A stretch of 64,000 nucleotides of DNA from Mycobacteriales bacterium (GCA_018376445.1 JAHABL010000009.1:58885-122884); one strand, 5' to 3'; positions 9,450 through 19,479 are shown, numbered from the stretch's first letter. The notes: a model not told the origin generated them from the letters alone. Program-made: numbers and translations.

Positions 9450-10784
9450 CTAAAGGGAGGAAGCTGCTGGTCGGCTACGCGCGGCAGGCGGAAGAGTTTC
9501 TCTGGCCGGCACCCATGCCAACGAACTCACCGCCAAGATGATGCCCGTGATTCCAAAGGCCCAGCTGTAGCCCAAGGCATCCACAATGGCGCCGGCTGCC
9601 AGCGTACCAACGATTGAACCGAAGTCCGCAGCCATCTGTACGGAGGCCAAGATAGTACCGCCACGGTATCCAGCCACCACATCTCCGATGGCTGCCTGTT
9701 GAGCGGGATTGATGACGCCGCCTCCAAGCCCAGCGAAGAGCGAGAGAACGTAGACCATACCCACACTTGTCCCTTGCCCTAGAAGCGCCGTCATCGCTCC
9801 ACACAGTAGAAGTCCCCCGATGATAAGGGGGCGACGCCCCCAGCGGTCGGACCAATGCCGGGTGGTGTAGAGGGCAATAGCGTTCCCGATGGCAAAAATC
9901 GCCATCGCAATACCCGCCTGGGCTGCGCCGTTTGTGCGAAGCAACGCGGAGACGAAAAGAGGAAGCAGGGCGACACGGACTCCGAAGTTGCCCCAGCCAT
10001 TGGAGAAGTTGGTAGCGAGGCAGGCCCAGAACGCGCTGTCTTTCATGACGTCGCGTAGTTTCAGCTCGGGAGCTTGTGTCGTCGATTGTTCCGTGTCCAG
10101 ATCCGACGCAGCAGCAGGTGTGCCGGGTTCCGTTTCGGAGATAGTGCCCGTGTTGACGGCTAAATCCCCCGTTTCCGCGGTGGCAGCGTCGGTGGCTGAG
10201 TGGTCGAGGAGCCGTGCCGGGAGCATCCACCACACCACGATAATCGCCAGGATGAGTGAAACTGTGTATACGTAAAATGGGAGCCTAATGTCTATATGCC
10301 CCAGTATTCCTCCCACTACTGGACCGGCGATGTTTCCGATGAGGAAGGCTCCACCATATGCGGAAGCTGCACGTCCACGCATATATCCCGGTGCCATTTT
10401 CACGATCATGGCGGTTGCGGACACGGTGAAGAGGGTCGAGCCGATTCCACCTAACCCGCGGTAGACGACGAGTTCCCAGTAGCCCTGAGCGAAGGTGGTT
10501 GCCAGAGTAGAGAGGGCAACGATAAAGAGCCCTGCCAGATACATCGGCCGCTCACCTAGTAGATTGATGAGTTTACCGGAGGCTGGCGCAAACACGAGGC
10601 GCGTCATGCCGAAGACACTGACAATGGCGGCGGCCGCCATCACGCTCACATCGAAACTGTGCGCGTATTGTGGTAGGACCGGGGTGATGAGTCCGTATCC
10701 GATCGCTATGAGAAAGGCGGCTCCTACCAGAACCCAGATACCCCGAGGTAGGGGTTCTCGGAGATTCCGTGTTGAGCTCGCCAT
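9450..10784 (-). CDS. MFS transporter, multidrug-efflux type
   Basis: 444 aa with about 12 hydrophobic segments. Between the two six-helix halves is a Ser/Thr/Ala/Glu-rich cytoplasmic loop of about 45 residues (about 198-245). The MFS signature G-x-L-x-[D/N/E]-R-x-G-[R/K] appears in altered form in the 2-3 loop (GKLINLLGERPM). A counterpart occurs in the 8-9 loop (DRWGRRPLI). Closest remembered family is the actinobacterial DHA1 drug/H+ antiporters; a similar MFS gene sits near kgd in M. tuberculosis. It lies 9 bases downstream of the M20 peptidase stop-start junction on the same strand, so the two may be cotranscribed. The substrate cannot be predicted. Confidence 0.85.
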   Translation of the reverse strand: MASSTRNLREPLPRGIWVLVGAAFLIAIGYGLITPVLPQYAHSFDVSVMAAAAIVSVFGMTRLVFAPASGKLINLLGERPMYLAGLFIVALSTLATTFAQGYWELVVYRGLGGIGSTLFTVSATAMIVKMAPGYMRGRAASAYGGAFLIGNIAGPVVGGILGHIDIRLPFYVYTVSLILAIIVVWWMLPARLLDHSATDAATAETGDLAVNTGTISETEPGTPAAASDLDTEQSTTQAPELKLRDVMKDSAFWACLATNFSNGWGNFGVRVALLPLFVSALLRTNGAAQAGIAMAIFAIGNAIALYTTRHWSDRWGRRPLIIGGLLLCGAMTALLGQGTSVGMVYVLSLFAGLGGGVINPAQQAAIGDVVAGYRGGTILASVQMAADFGSIVGTLAAGAIVDALGYSWAFGITGIILAVSSLAWVPARETLPPAARSRPAASSL

Positions 10785-10793
10785 AGGCTCAGC

Positions 10794-12167
10794 CTACGCA
10801 TTTTGGGTGAGGTGAGCCAGTACCTGTGCTCCGCTGTGGACGGCACTGACGGGAACTCTCTCATTTTTTGCATGGAAATGCCCGAAGCAATCATAGGTGC
10901 TGGGGACGTGCAGAGGAACGAAACCAAAACATTCGATACCCAGCCGCTGGAGAAACTTATTGTCAGTGCCAGCCGGGAGAAGATAGGGCGCAACAACTCC
11001 TGCGGGATCGATGGTGGTGAGGGCTTCACGGACAGTATCCACGAAGGGAGACTGCGGATCACTGGAGACTGCATTGGGTTTTTCCCAGTGGATGGTGAGG
11101 GCGTCATAGTCCTCTCCCAACTCGTTTCTCAGCAATTCCTCTACGGTGTCAAAGAATTCTGTCTCGTGGCCGGGAAGCACACGGCAATCGATGGTGGCAC
11201 GGGCGTCGGCGGGGATGACGTTTACCGCGTAGCCGGCGTGAAGCTGGGTGGGGGCTGCCGTGTTGCGGAGACTGGCGCGGACTACTGGCCCCAGGAAACC
11301 CCACTTGTGGGTCGCGGCGTCAAGCTCATCGTCTTGGTAGCGCTCGCCTGTTACTTCCGTGATGGTATCTAGGAAGGCATCCAGCGCAGGGGTGTGGACG
11401 ATAGGGAAATCATGACGGGCGATCGCTGCGACAGCACGGGTAATGACAGAGACGGCATTCGTCCCGGAGGGGCGGGAACCGTGCCCGGCACGACCTTTCG
11501 CACTGAGGCGTGCCCAGGCAACACCTTTTTCAGCTACTGCCAGGGGGTAGATTCGTGTGTCAGGATGGTCTGGGAGAGTGACGGAGAAGCCGCCCACTTC
11601 GCTGAGCGCCTGGGTTACTCCCGCGAACCACTCAGGATGGTGGTCAACAAACCAGTGGGAGCCCCATACACCATCGTGTTCTTCATCGGAGAACCACACC
11701 ATCATGAGGGTGCGGGCTGGGCGCACTCCGGTAAGTGCGTAATGGCGTGCAACGGCTAGCATCATGCCGGCAAAGTCTTTCATATCGACTGCACCGCGGC
11801 CCCAGATCCATCCGTCAATAATGTCACCACCGAAGGGCGGGTGGTCCCAATCGTCAGCGTTGATGGGCACGACATCGACGTGGCTGTGAATGAGGAGCGC
11901 ATGGGGGTCGTCTCCTGGGATGACGATGCGGTAGTTTCCGCGCCCAGGGCGGGATGCCAGGTAGTCCCCCTGGATGCCAACATCAGCGAGTTTGCCGGCG
12001 ATGTAATGGATGCACTGGTCTTCGCCGTCTCCTACGTCGGGTTCTCCGGTGTTGACTGAGGGAATACGGATGAGGTCCTGGGTGAAGGCCACTGCTTCCT
12101 TGCCGAGTGCATCCCAGTCGTTCCATTCGCGAGAAGGTCGGGAAAGATTTGCGCTAGTGCTTGTCAT
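10794..12167 (-). CDS. M20-family dipeptidase/deacylase
   Basis: 457 aa from ATG 12167. The open frame extends upstream to 12299, but the extra residues look non-coding. Zinc-binding and catalytic elements of M20 metallopeptidases are visible: HSHVDVVP (His ligand and Asp), GRGAVDMKDF (bridging Asp), SDEEHDG (catalytic Glu-Glu) and a late LLPAGTDNKF region. A lid/dimerisation domain (SAKGRAGHGSRP) is present. Family knowledge: actinobacterial members of this subgroup are annotated as dipeptidases or acylases and hydrolyse small N-acyl or peptide substrates in the cytoplasm. Gene order tetR-M20-MFS suggests, without proof, a shared function in peptide or amino-acid handling. Confidence 0.88.
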   Translation of the reverse strand: MTSTSANLSRPSREWNDWDALGKEAVAFTQDLIRIPSVNTGEPDVGDGEDQCIHYIAGKLADVGIQGDYLASRPGRGNYRIVIPGDDPHALLIHSHVDVVPINADDWDHPPFGGDIIDGWIWGRGAVDMKDFAGMMLAVARHYALTGVRPARTLMMVWFSDEEHDGVWGSHWFVDHHPEWFAGVTQALSEVGGFSVTLPDHPDTRIYPLAVAEKGVAWARLSAKGRAGHGSRPSGTNAVSVITRAVAAIARHDFPIVHTPALDAFLDTITEVTGERYQDDELDAATHKWGFLGPVVRASLRNTAAPTQLHAGYAVNVIPADARATIDCRVLPGHETEFFDTVEELLRNELGEDYDALTIHWEKPNAVSSDPQSPFVDTVREALTTIDPAGVVAPYLLPAGTDNKFLQRLGIECFGFVPLHVPSTYDCFGHFHAKNERVPVSAVHSGAQVLAHLTQNA

Positions 12168-12259
12168 GGTTACTAGTTTAGGCACTCGACTCGCCAGAGT
12201 CGCCTCTTCAGCTCGTTGAGCGGGAGTTATGCTCACCTCAAGAAGAACTGTCCGGAATA

Positions 12260-12300
12260 TGATGCAGCCAGGGAAGAATAACCTCCCCGGCCGCATCATA
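12260..12300 (-). terminator. Possible terminator after the TetR gene
   Basis: An imperfect hairpin with outer arms ATGATGC/GCATCAT and inner GGG/CCC pairs lies just after the stop of the TetR gene. There is no strong T-run, so efficiency is doubtful. Confidence 0.4.
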
Positions 12301-12309
12301 AGGGTGCGA

Positions 12310-12981
12310 TTATGCTACAGTTATTTCTTCTGCGTTCCGTACTACGGTACGAACAACCATTTCCAGGGAGTCCAACACAATCTTCATCCCGTCGGCGCTA
12401 CTGGCCAGTGCCGGGTTTTGCGGGGTACGGAGACTCAGATGGCGCAACAGGTACCCATGAATGAGGTCGAGGATGACGGGAACCAGTTGGTTGAGATCCA
12501 TGGACCACGTGGCATTGAATCGGCGGGCCACAGAGTCGAGATAGCTGTAGGCTAGGTGCGCCAGGGCATCGTAGTACATGGTGATGAGTTGTTGGAACCG
12601 GAAGTCAGAGGTATGAAATGCATAGGAAATGACCTCGTACACCAGCGGTGAGTTTTCGGCTTGTGCGGAGACCTCGTTGAGGATGGTTAGAGAGTCCTGG
12701 AACAATGACTCTTCTAGTCCAGCGAGTCCCGTCTTGTTGGAGGTAGAAGCGGTGGCGAGCACACTCTTGGTAATAGTGTGAATGACTTCATCGACGGTGT
12801 GAGCAGCCATTTCGTAGAGCAGCTCTTCTTTGTCATTGAAGCAGTAGTGCACTACTCCGAGGGAAATGTCGGCTTCTTGGGCTACGGCGCGAGTAGTCAC
12901 TTGAGCGAAACCTTCTCGCCGAGCGACGACCATGGCAGCCTTGATAAGGTGTGCCCGGCGGTCTTCTCTATTCATACGCAT
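12310..12981 (-). CDS. TetR-family transcriptional regulator (BetI-like C-terminal domain)
   Basis: 223 aa from ATG 12981, which has GGAAAG ten bases upstream. ATG 12975 is an alternative, and the longer frame to 13131 is unlikely to be translated. The N-terminal HTH is clear: MNREDRRAHLIKAAMVVARR, then VTTRAVAQEADISLGVVHYCF. The tyrosine/phenylalanine and KEELL after the recognition helix are typical TetR features. The remaining 150 residues form the ligand-binding domain, resembling the TetR_C_6/BetI group. It is divergent from kgd across about 210 bases, so it could control itself and kgd, or the downstream peptidase-MFS genes. A TetR gene is also found near kgd in mycobacteria. Confidence 0.88.
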   Translation of the reverse strand: MRMNREDRRAHLIKAAMVVARREGFAQVTTRAVAQEADISLGVVHYCFNDKEELLYEMAAHTVDEVIHTITKSVLATASTSNKTGLAGLEESLFQDSLTILNEVSAQAENSPLVYEVISYAFHTSDFRFQQLITMYYDALAHLAYSYLDSVARRFNATWSMDLNQLVPVILDLIHGYLLRHLSLRTPQNPALASSADGMKIVLDSLEMVVRTVVRNAEEITVA

Positions 12982-13140
12982 TGAGGTTGGGCTTTCCAAG
13001 AGATATAGCGATTGACGCGTAGGGGAGCAATTGTATTTAAACACCATACTAATCACGATGACCTGCAGAATACTCATCGCACACAAAAATTCTCTTCTTC
13101 TTTTCAGCATTCGTGTAACGCAGATCACCACCCTTCTTTC

Positions 13141-13162
13141 TGAGTACCATTAGAGGTACACA
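13141..13162. promoter_or_regulatory. Candidate TetR operator between tetR and kgd
   Basis: Inverted repeat with 8-base arms, TGAGTACC and GGTACACA, one mismatch and a 6-base spacer. It ends 29 bases before the kgd start. The position suits an operator for the divergent TetR regulator; binding is inferred only. Confidence 0.35.
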
Positions 13163-13190
13163 TCCAACCGGACCAGAATGAGGGTTATCA

Positions 13191-16100
13191 GTGACGACAC
13201 ATCCAGATTCTTTCGGACAGAACCAGTGGCTGGTTGACGAAATGTATCGGAAGTACCGCGACGATCCCCACAGTGTGGATGATGCTTGGCGGGCCTACTT
13301 CACCGATCAAAAACTGATCCCCTCCCCTATAGCCGCCGCCACCAGTACGGACAGCGCGCAACTAGTGTCCGAACCTTTCGGCCCTACTAATCCCACTGCT
13401 TTCCTCACCGATTACGACTACTCTGAGACCGCTGCAGACCCAGTGAACGTGCAACGTGCCTCCACCGAGCGTGTGCGCTCTGCCGCTAAAGATGCCCTCA
13501 CTACCATGTATACGGTTGAGCCGGCGGCCGGCCCCAGTTACCCAGAGCTAACGGAAGAGGAGAAAACTCCACTGCGGGGTACTGCCCGGGCTATTGCGCG
13601 CAATATGAATGCTTCCCGTAATATCCCCATAGCGACCTCGGTGCGCTCTATTCCAGTGAAATTGATGTTTGAGAACCGAGCTCTCATCAACAGTTACCTT
13701 ACAAAAACTCGTGGAGGGAAAGTCTCCTTCACACACCTCATTGGCTACGCCATGATTCAGGCAGTGAAAGCCTATCCCACCATGAACTGCCGGTTAGAGG
13801 AGGAGGACGGCCACTTCACTCGTATTCAGCCTGACCACATTAACTTGGGCCTAGCGGTTGACCTGCGGGGCAAAGACGGTAGTCGCTCACTAGTGGTCGC
13901 AGCGATTAAAGAGACGGAAACGATGAACTTCCCCCAGTTCGTCGCCGCTTATGAAGATATCGTCACGCGCGCCCGCAACGGTAAGCTAACTGCCGCCGAC
14001 TTTGCCGGTGTCACCATCTCACTTACTAACCCTGGCGGTATTGGCACGATTCACTCTGTGCCGCGCCTTACACCTGGTCAGGGCTGTATTTTGGGCGTTG
14101 GAGCACTTCAGTATCCGGCGGAATACGTCGGGATGAGCGATGAAGCACTGGCGGAGCTCGGGGTGGGTAAGACAATGACTGTCACCTCCACCTACGACCA
14201 CCGGATTATCCAAGGTGCAGAGTCCGGCGAGTGGCTGGGGACGATCCACAAACTGCTTCTATCCGACGAGTTCTACGATGAGATCTTTACTGGGCTCAAA
14301 CTTCCCTTCGAGCCGTGGCGATGGCGACGCGATGTCACTTCGCAGGGGGTAAATAAGGATGCGCGTGTGCTTCAACTCATCGAGGCATACCGCGACCGTG
14401 GCCACCTCATTGCCGACACGAACCCCCTCAACTTCATTGAACCGGGCCGGAAGCGGGAAACATACCCGGACCTCAACATTGCACACTACGGGCTCACCAT
14501 CTGGGACCTTGACAGAGAGTTCGCCGTTGGCGGTCTCGCCGGTCAAGAGCGGATGAAGTTACGCGACATTATGACGGTGCTGCGCAATGCCTATTGCGAG
14601 AAGATCAGCGTCGAGTACACGTACATCCTCGATAATGAGCAACGCGAGTGGATCCGCAATTATGTGGAGAGTAAGGGTGCCCCGCTCTCCGCCAAGGATC
14701 AGAAACTCACTCTCACTACGCTTATCGCGGCCGAAGCATTCGAATCTTTCCTTCAAACCAAGTATGTGGGGCAGAAACGTTTCTCCTTGGAGGGCTCAGA
14801 GTCTCTTATTCCTATGATGGATCGCATCATTGATGTGGCTGCCGACCACCATGTCCAGGAGGTCGTCATTGGCATGCCCCACCGTGGGCGTCTCAATGTG
14901 CTTGTCAATATCGTCGGCAAACCCTACAACCAAATCTTCAGTGAGTTCGAAGGCAACATGCATGCCAATGAACAGCAGGGTTCTGGAGATGTGAAGTACC
15001 ACCTCGGTGCCGAGGGTACGCACTATCAGATGTATGGCGACAACGACATCAAGGTGACGCTCACCGCCAACCCCTCACACCTGGAAGCCGTCGACCCCGT
15101 TCTTATCGGTATCGTCAAGGCTAAGCAAGACCTGCTTGCTCGTAGTACCGAACGGCCCCACCAAGAGAATCAACCGCGCTACCCTGTCATGCCGCTCATG
15201 CTGCACGGTGATGCCGCTTTCTCAGGTCAAGGAGTGGTGTACGAGACGCTCAATATGGCACTGCTCGAAGGCTACAACGTCGGTGGCACCGTGCATATCG
15301 TCGTCAATAACCAGATCGGTTTTACTACCGCCCCTTCACAAGGTCGCTCCAGCGAATATTGCACCGACGTCGCGAAGGCCTTTGGTGTGCCGGTCTTCCA
15401 TGTCAATGGGGACGACCCGGAAGCATGTGTGCGTGTCGCCCGCGCCGCCGTCGAATTCAACCAGAAGTTCGCCAAGGATGTTGTTATCGACCTCGTCTCC
15501 TACCGCCGTCGAGGCCACAATGAGGCGGATGATCCGTCGATGACGCAGCCCGCCATGTACGACATCATCGATAACAAGCGTTCTGTGCGGCAGTCCTACC
15601 TGGAGACGTTGGTGGGACGCGGCGATATTACTCCGCAAGAAGCAGAAACTGCCTTGCAGGACTACCAGGGTGAGCTCGAAAGTGTCTTCAAACAGGTGAA
15701 GGATGCGGAGAAGGAGTCCACTCCTCCATCACAATCGGTGGCTACAAAGCAGCGTGTTCCCTACAACCTGCAGACTGCTATCTCAGCCGAACGGTTGGAA
15801 GAGATTGGCGACGCATTCGCCAATGTGCCGGATAACTTCTCTGTCCACAAGCGCGTCAAGCCTATTCTTGAAGCTCGCCACCGCATGACCCATGAGGGGC
15901 ACGTGGACTGGGCTATGGCTGAACTGTTGGCCTGGGGCTCGCTGGTCCAAGAAGGACGAGATGTACGCATCGCGGGTGAGGACAGCTGCCGCGGGACCTT
16001 CACCCAACGTCACGCCATCGTAGTGGATCGGGAGAACAGCAACGAGTACAGCCCTCTCCGCGCCATTGCGAACACCCACGGAGGGCATTTCGACATCTTT

Positions 16101-16964
16101 AACTCCGCACTGTCCGAGTTTGCGGGTTTGGGTGTGGAGTACGGCTACAGTGTGGCCCACTCGGATGCGCTGGTATGTTGGGAGGCTCAATTCGGTGACT
16201 TTGCCAACGGTGGACAGACCATTGTTGACGAGTACATTTCCTCGGCTGAAGCGAAGTGGAACCAACGTTCAGGACTCGTCATGCTCCTCCCGCATGGACA
16301 GGAAGGTGCTGGCCCTGACCACTCTTCTGCCCGCATCGAGCGTTACCTCCAAATGTGTGCGGAGTCCAACATGACCATCGCCCAACCGTCCACCCCTGCA
16401 AATTACTTCCACCTCATTCGCCGGCATATTCTATCCAGTATTGTGCGCCCGCTCATTGTGGCGACCCCGAAGTCCATGCTGCGGATGAAGGCGGCGACGA
16501 GCCCATTGGAAGACTTCACCCAGCGAAAATTCCGCTCGGTCATTGATGACCCCTATTTCTACGATGAAAAGCAGTTGCACGACCCATCATCAGTAAAGAC
16601 GCTGCTGCTGTGCTCTGGGAAGGTGTATTACGAGCTTGCTCGGCGGCGTGACAAGGAGGAACGCTTCGATCTGGCCATTGCCCGATTGGAGCAGATCTAC
16701 CCGGTACCGTTCCGCCGACTCTACGAGCTTGTTGCCCGCTATCCCCAGGTGGAGAGAGTCATGTGGGTGCAAGAAGAACCATCTAACCAGGGGGCCTGGC
16801 CATTCCTCAAGGTCAAGCTGCCCACCGTGGTCGGTAACCTGCCGCCTTTCGACCGCTTCTCGCGCCGCAGTATGTCCGCTCCAGCAACTGGGGTCTCCAG
16901 TGTGAGCCGCGCTGAGCAGACACTGCTTATGGATACTGTCTTCAACTCCACTCTGCCCGAATAA
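13191..16964 (+). CDS. kgd: 2-oxoglutarate decarboxylase/dehydrogenase E1 with fused E2 domain
   Basis: 1257 aa, the usual size of actinobacterial Kgd/OdhA. The start is GTG 13191 with GAGGG six bases upstream. A short N-terminal E1 docking region (FGQNQWLVDEMYRKYRDD) and a linker come first. Next is an E2-type acyltransferase domain (about residues 115-375) ending in the catalytic TYDHRIIQGAES, without any lipoyl domain. The ThDP-dependent E1 follows, with GMPHRGRLNVL at about 560 and HGDAAFSGQGVVYE at about 670. Role: decarboxylates 2-oxoglutarate in the TCA cycle and works with the shared E2p/E3 subunits of the PDH-ODH supercomplex. It is regulated in relatives by the FHA protein OdhI/GarA, which binds this protein. 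It ends in a strong bidirectional terminator. Confidence 0.97.
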   Translation: MTTHPDSFGQNQWLVDEMYRKYRDDPHSVDDAWRAYFTDQKLIPSPIAAATSTDSAQLVSEPFGPTNPTAFLTDYDYSETAADPVNVQRASTERVRSAAKDALTTMYTVEPAAGPSYPELTEEEKTPLRGTARAIARNMNASRNIPIATSVRSIPVKLMFENRALINSYLTKTRGGKVSFTHLIGYAMIQAVKAYPTMNCRLEEEDGHFTRIQPDHINLGLAVDLRGKDGSRSLVVAAIKETETMNFPQFVAAYEDIVTRARNGKLTAADFAGVTISLTNPGGIGTIHSVPRLTPGQGCILGVGALQYPAEYVGMSDEALAELGVGKTMTVTSTYDHRIIQGAESGEWLGTIHKLLLSDEFYDEIFTGLKLPFEPWRWRRDVTSQGVNKDARVLQLIEAYRDRGHLIADTNPLNFIEPGRKRETYPDLNIAHYGLTIWDLDREFAVGGLAGQERMKLRDIMTVLRNAYCEKISVEYTYILDNEQREWIRNYVESKGAPLSAKDQKLTLTTLIAAEAFESFLQTKYVGQKRFSLEGSESLIPMMDRIIDVAADHHVQEVVIGMPHRGRLNVLVNIVGKPYNQIFSEFEGNMHANEQQGSGDVKYHLGAEGTHYQMYGDNDIKVTLTANPSHLEAVDPVLIGIVKAKQDLLARSTERPHQENQPRYPVMPLMLHGDAAFSGQGVVYETLNMALLEGYNVGGTVHIVVNNQIGFTTAPSQGRSSEYCTDVAKAFGVPVFHVNGDDPEACVRVARAAVEFNQKFAKDVVIDLVSYRRRGHNEADDPSMTQPAMYDIIDNKRSVRQSYLETLVGRGDITPQEAETALQDYQGELESVFKQVKDAEKESTPPSQSVATKQRVPYNLQTAISAERLEEIGDAFANVPDNFSVHKRVKPILEARHRMTHEGHVDWAMAELLAWGSLVQEGRDVRIAGEDSCRGTFTQRHAIVVDRENSNEYSPLRAIANTHGGHFDIFNSALSEFAGLGVEYGYSVAHSDALVCWEAQFGDFANGGQTIVDEYISSAEAKWNQRSGLVMLLPHGQEGAGPDHSSARIERYLQMCAESNMTIAQPSTPANYFHLIRRHILSSIVRPLIVATPKSMLRMKAATSPLEDFTQRKFRSVIDDPYFYDEKQLHDPSSVKTLLLCSGKVYYELARRRDKEERFDLAIARLEQIYPVPFRRLYELVARYPQVERVMWVQEEPSNQGAWPFLKVKLPTVVGNLPPFDRFSRRSMSAPATGVSSVSRAEQTLLMDTVFNSTLPE

Positions 16965-17044
16965 GTCTGCTTACCAGTCCGACCAGCTATGCCAGTCGTC
17001 TTCTTTTCCTGACGTCTGCCGACGGCTGGGCTGGACGATCGGTT

Positions 17045-17117
17045 CTGCTGCCCCCACACGTAAAAGCCCGCACCCTGGTATTCACCGGGTGCGGGCTTTT
17101 ACGTGTGGGGGCAGCAG
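17045..17117. terminator. Strong bidirectional terminator between kgd and metE
   Basis: Perfect inverted repeat with 31-base arms (17045-17075 and 17087-17117) and an 11-base loop. The arms contain TAAAAGCCCGCACCC and its complement, so each transcript gets a GC hairpin followed by a T-run (CTTTTA). It serves the convergent kgd and metE genes. Confidence 0.9.
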
Positions 17118-17163
17118 GCGGGAGACGCTTTACCCCCTGTGTGGGCGTTGTTGCGGCAGCATG

Positions 17164-19479
17164 TTACTGGGCAAGTTGAGCGCGGAGTTGCTTTGTCGCC
17201 GTTACCATGGCTGCCAGCGAGGGGAGGCACTCTTCCGCCCGGCGGGTTTTCAGGCCGCAATCCGGATTAACCCAAAGTCGCTCTGCTGGAACGGCTTTCA
17301 GTGCAAGCTGCAAGGCGGCGAAGATCTCTTCGACGTGCGGTACACGCGGTGAGTGAATGTCGTAGACACCCGGACCGATCGCCTGACGGTACCCGTGCTC
17401 TTCCAAGTCGTTCACTATTTCCATCTGGGAACGGGCAGACTCAACGGAAGTGACGTCGGCGTCCAGGTCACCAATCACACCTACCATTTCACCAAACTCG
17501 GAATAGCACATGTGGGTGTGAATTTGCGTGGCGGGAGCCACCCCAGCCGTTGCCAGCCGGAAAGCAGCAGCTGCCCACTCGGCGTAGTGCTCCTTATCCT
17601 CATCACGCAGCGGCAACAGCTCACGCAGTGCCGGCTCGTCCACCTGAATAATGCGAATACCAGCATCTTCCAGATCCACACACTCGTCACGAATCGCTAA
17701 CGCCACCTGTATCGCGGTAGCCTCCAAGGCCTGATCATCACGCACGAACGACCACGACAGCATGGTGAGGGGGCCGGTTAGCATACCTTTCATCGGACGG
17801 TCTGTGAGGCTCGCCGCATAAGCCGACCATGCGACGGACATGGCGTTAGGTCGCTGCACATCGCCATACACCACCGGTGGGCGCACGCAGCGAGTGCCGT
17901 AGGACTGCACCCAGCCATTGCGGGATGCCCAACAGCCGTCGAGTTGCTCAGCGAAGTACTGCACCATGTCGTTACGTTCCGGCTCACCATGAACCAGCAC
18001 ATCAATATCCAGGTCTTCCTGAAGTTTGATGACGTCTCGGATTTCTTGCCGCATTGCTTCGTCGTACTGCTCCTTCGTCAACTCACCACGCCCAAAGCGC
18101 TGACGGGCAGACCGAATTTCGGCAGTCTGCGGGAAGGATCCAATGGTAGTTGTGGGCAGCAGCGGAAGGTTGAGCGCATCACGCTGGAGAGCGGCCCGCT
18201 CAGCATAGTCGGGACGGTGGAAGTCGGCATCGGTAAGCATCGCAATTCGCTTCCGCAGCGTCGGATTGTTGGTGACGGCACTTCCCCGTCGGTGCGCCGT
18301 AATGTCACGGGCGGCTTGCACCTCGGGGGCATTGGGGTCTTTCTCGCCGCGCTGGATTTGTGCTAGTAGGGAGATCTCCGCGATCTTTTCCGCACCAAAA
18401 GCGAGCCATTCTCGGCACAATCCGTCGGTACCAGTGGCGGTTCGCTCTTCGATGGTGGGAAGATCTTCTCCGGCGAGCGTATAGGGGACGTGCAGGAGAG
18501 AGCAGGAGGTGGAGACGGCGACGTGGGCAGCTCGCTCAGAAGCACGGACGAGTTGTTCTACCGCCCCATCGATCGCCGTTGCCCATACGTTGCGGCCATC
18601 AACAACACCAGCTACCAGTAGTTTCTCCGATAGTCCTGGAACACCCTGCGGAGGCAGGTCCCCCGCAACGAAGTCAAGGGCAAGTCCCTCAACGGGGGTG
18701 CCGGCGAGCACCGGTAGTGCGTCTTTGGTGTCACCGAAGTAGGTGGCAACGAGAATCTGTGGGCGTTGTGCGAGCCCACCGAGACGGTCATACACCTTCC
18801 CCAACAGCTCGAGTTCAGCAGGGCTGAGGGTGGTAACTGCGCTCGGTTCATCCAGCTGCACCCACTCTACGCCTTCTGCAGCAAGCAGCTGCAGAAGCTC
18901 TTCGTACACCGGGAGGAGCTCGTTGAGCCGGCTGAGGGCACCGCCCAGACTCGAGGCAGCAGCACGATCCGCTTCCTTTGCCAACCGCAGATAGGTGAAG
19001 GGGCCAATGATCACCGGGCGAGCAGGAATACCAGCTGCTTGGGCGGCATGAAGATCCTCTAGTACCGCCTCAGGGTGAAGGGTGAAGTGAGTGTCTACTG
19101 AGAACTCGGGAACCAGGTAGTGGTAGTTGGTATCGAACCACTTCGTCATCTCCAGCGGGGGGACGGCTGCCGTACCGCGTGCCGCCGCGAAATACCGATC
19201 GAGGTCCGTCTCTGCTGCAGCACGGTAGCATTGTGGAAGCGCCCCGACCAGCATGGTGGTGTCAAGCATTTGGTCGTAGAGAGAGAACACATTGGTGGGG
19301 ATGGAATCCAGGCCAGCGTCCACCAGCTGTGCCCACGTGTGGGCACGTAGCTCCGTGACGATAGCACGCAGCTCAGCTTCGCTACTCTCGCCTCTCCAAT
19401 AGCGTTCGATAGCAAACTTCAGCTCACGTCGAGGCCCGATACGAGGGGTACCTAAAACGGTTGCAGAAAAAATAGACAC
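17164..19479 (-). CDS. metE: Cobalamin-independent methionine synthase
   Basis: 771 aa from GTG 19479, preceded by GGAG at a six-base spacing. The open frame runs upstream to 19542, but those residues are not MetE-like. The N-terminal half starts VSIFSATVLGTPRIGPRREL, with folate-binding features. The C-terminal catalytic half contains TTTIGSFPQTAEIR, VDEPALRELLP, THMCYSEF and NPDCGLKTR, which supply the zinc ligands (His, Cys, Glu, Cys) and homocysteine site. Role: transfers methyl from 5-methyltetrahydropteroyl-glutamate to homocysteine, the last step of methionine synthesis. The gene stands alone, convergent with kgd. Two candidate operators lie at the start codon and just upstream. No cobalamin riboswitch was recognised. 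Confidence 0.96.
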   Translation of the reverse strand: MSIFSATVLGTPRIGPRRELKFAIERYWRGESSEAELRAIVTELRAHTWAQLVDAGLDSIPTNVFSLYDQMLDTTMLVGALPQCYRAAAETDLDRYFAAARGTAAVPPLEMTKWFDTNYHYLVPEFSVDTHFTLHPEAVLEDLHAAQAAGIPARPVIIGPFTYLRLAKEADRAAASSLGGALSRLNELLPVYEELLQLLAAEGVEWVQLDEPSAVTTLSPAELELLGKVYDRLGGLAQRPQILVATYFGDTKDALPVLAGTPVEGLALDFVAGDLPPQGVPGLSEKLLVAGVVDGRNVWATAIDGAVEQLVRASERAAHVAVSTSCSLLHVPYTLAGEDLPTIEERTATGTDGLCREWLAFGAEKIAEISLLAQIQRGEKDPNAPEVQAARDITAHRRGSAVTNNPTLRKRIAMLTDADFHRPDYAERAALQRDALNLPLLPTTTIGSFPQTAEIRSARQRFGRGELTKEQYDEAMRQEIRDVIKLQEDLDIDVLVHGEPERNDMVQYFAEQLDGCWASRNGWVQSYGTRCVRPPVVYGDVQRPNAMSVAWSAYAASLTDRPMKGMLTGPLTMLSWSFVRDDQALEATAIQVALAIRDECVDLEDAGIRIIQVDEPALRELLPLRDEDKEHYAEWAAAAFRLATAGVAPATQIHTHMCYSEFGEMVGVIGDLDADVTSVESARSQMEIVNDLEEHGYRQAIGPGVYDIHSPRVPHVEEIFAALQLALKAVPAERLWVNPDCGLKTRRAEECLPSLAAMVTATKQLRAQLAQ

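Noticed and set aside
13114..13129. Possible GlxR site upstream of kgd (TGTAA-N6-TCACC)
   Set aside because: Two mismatches in the ten conserved positions; too weak to call.
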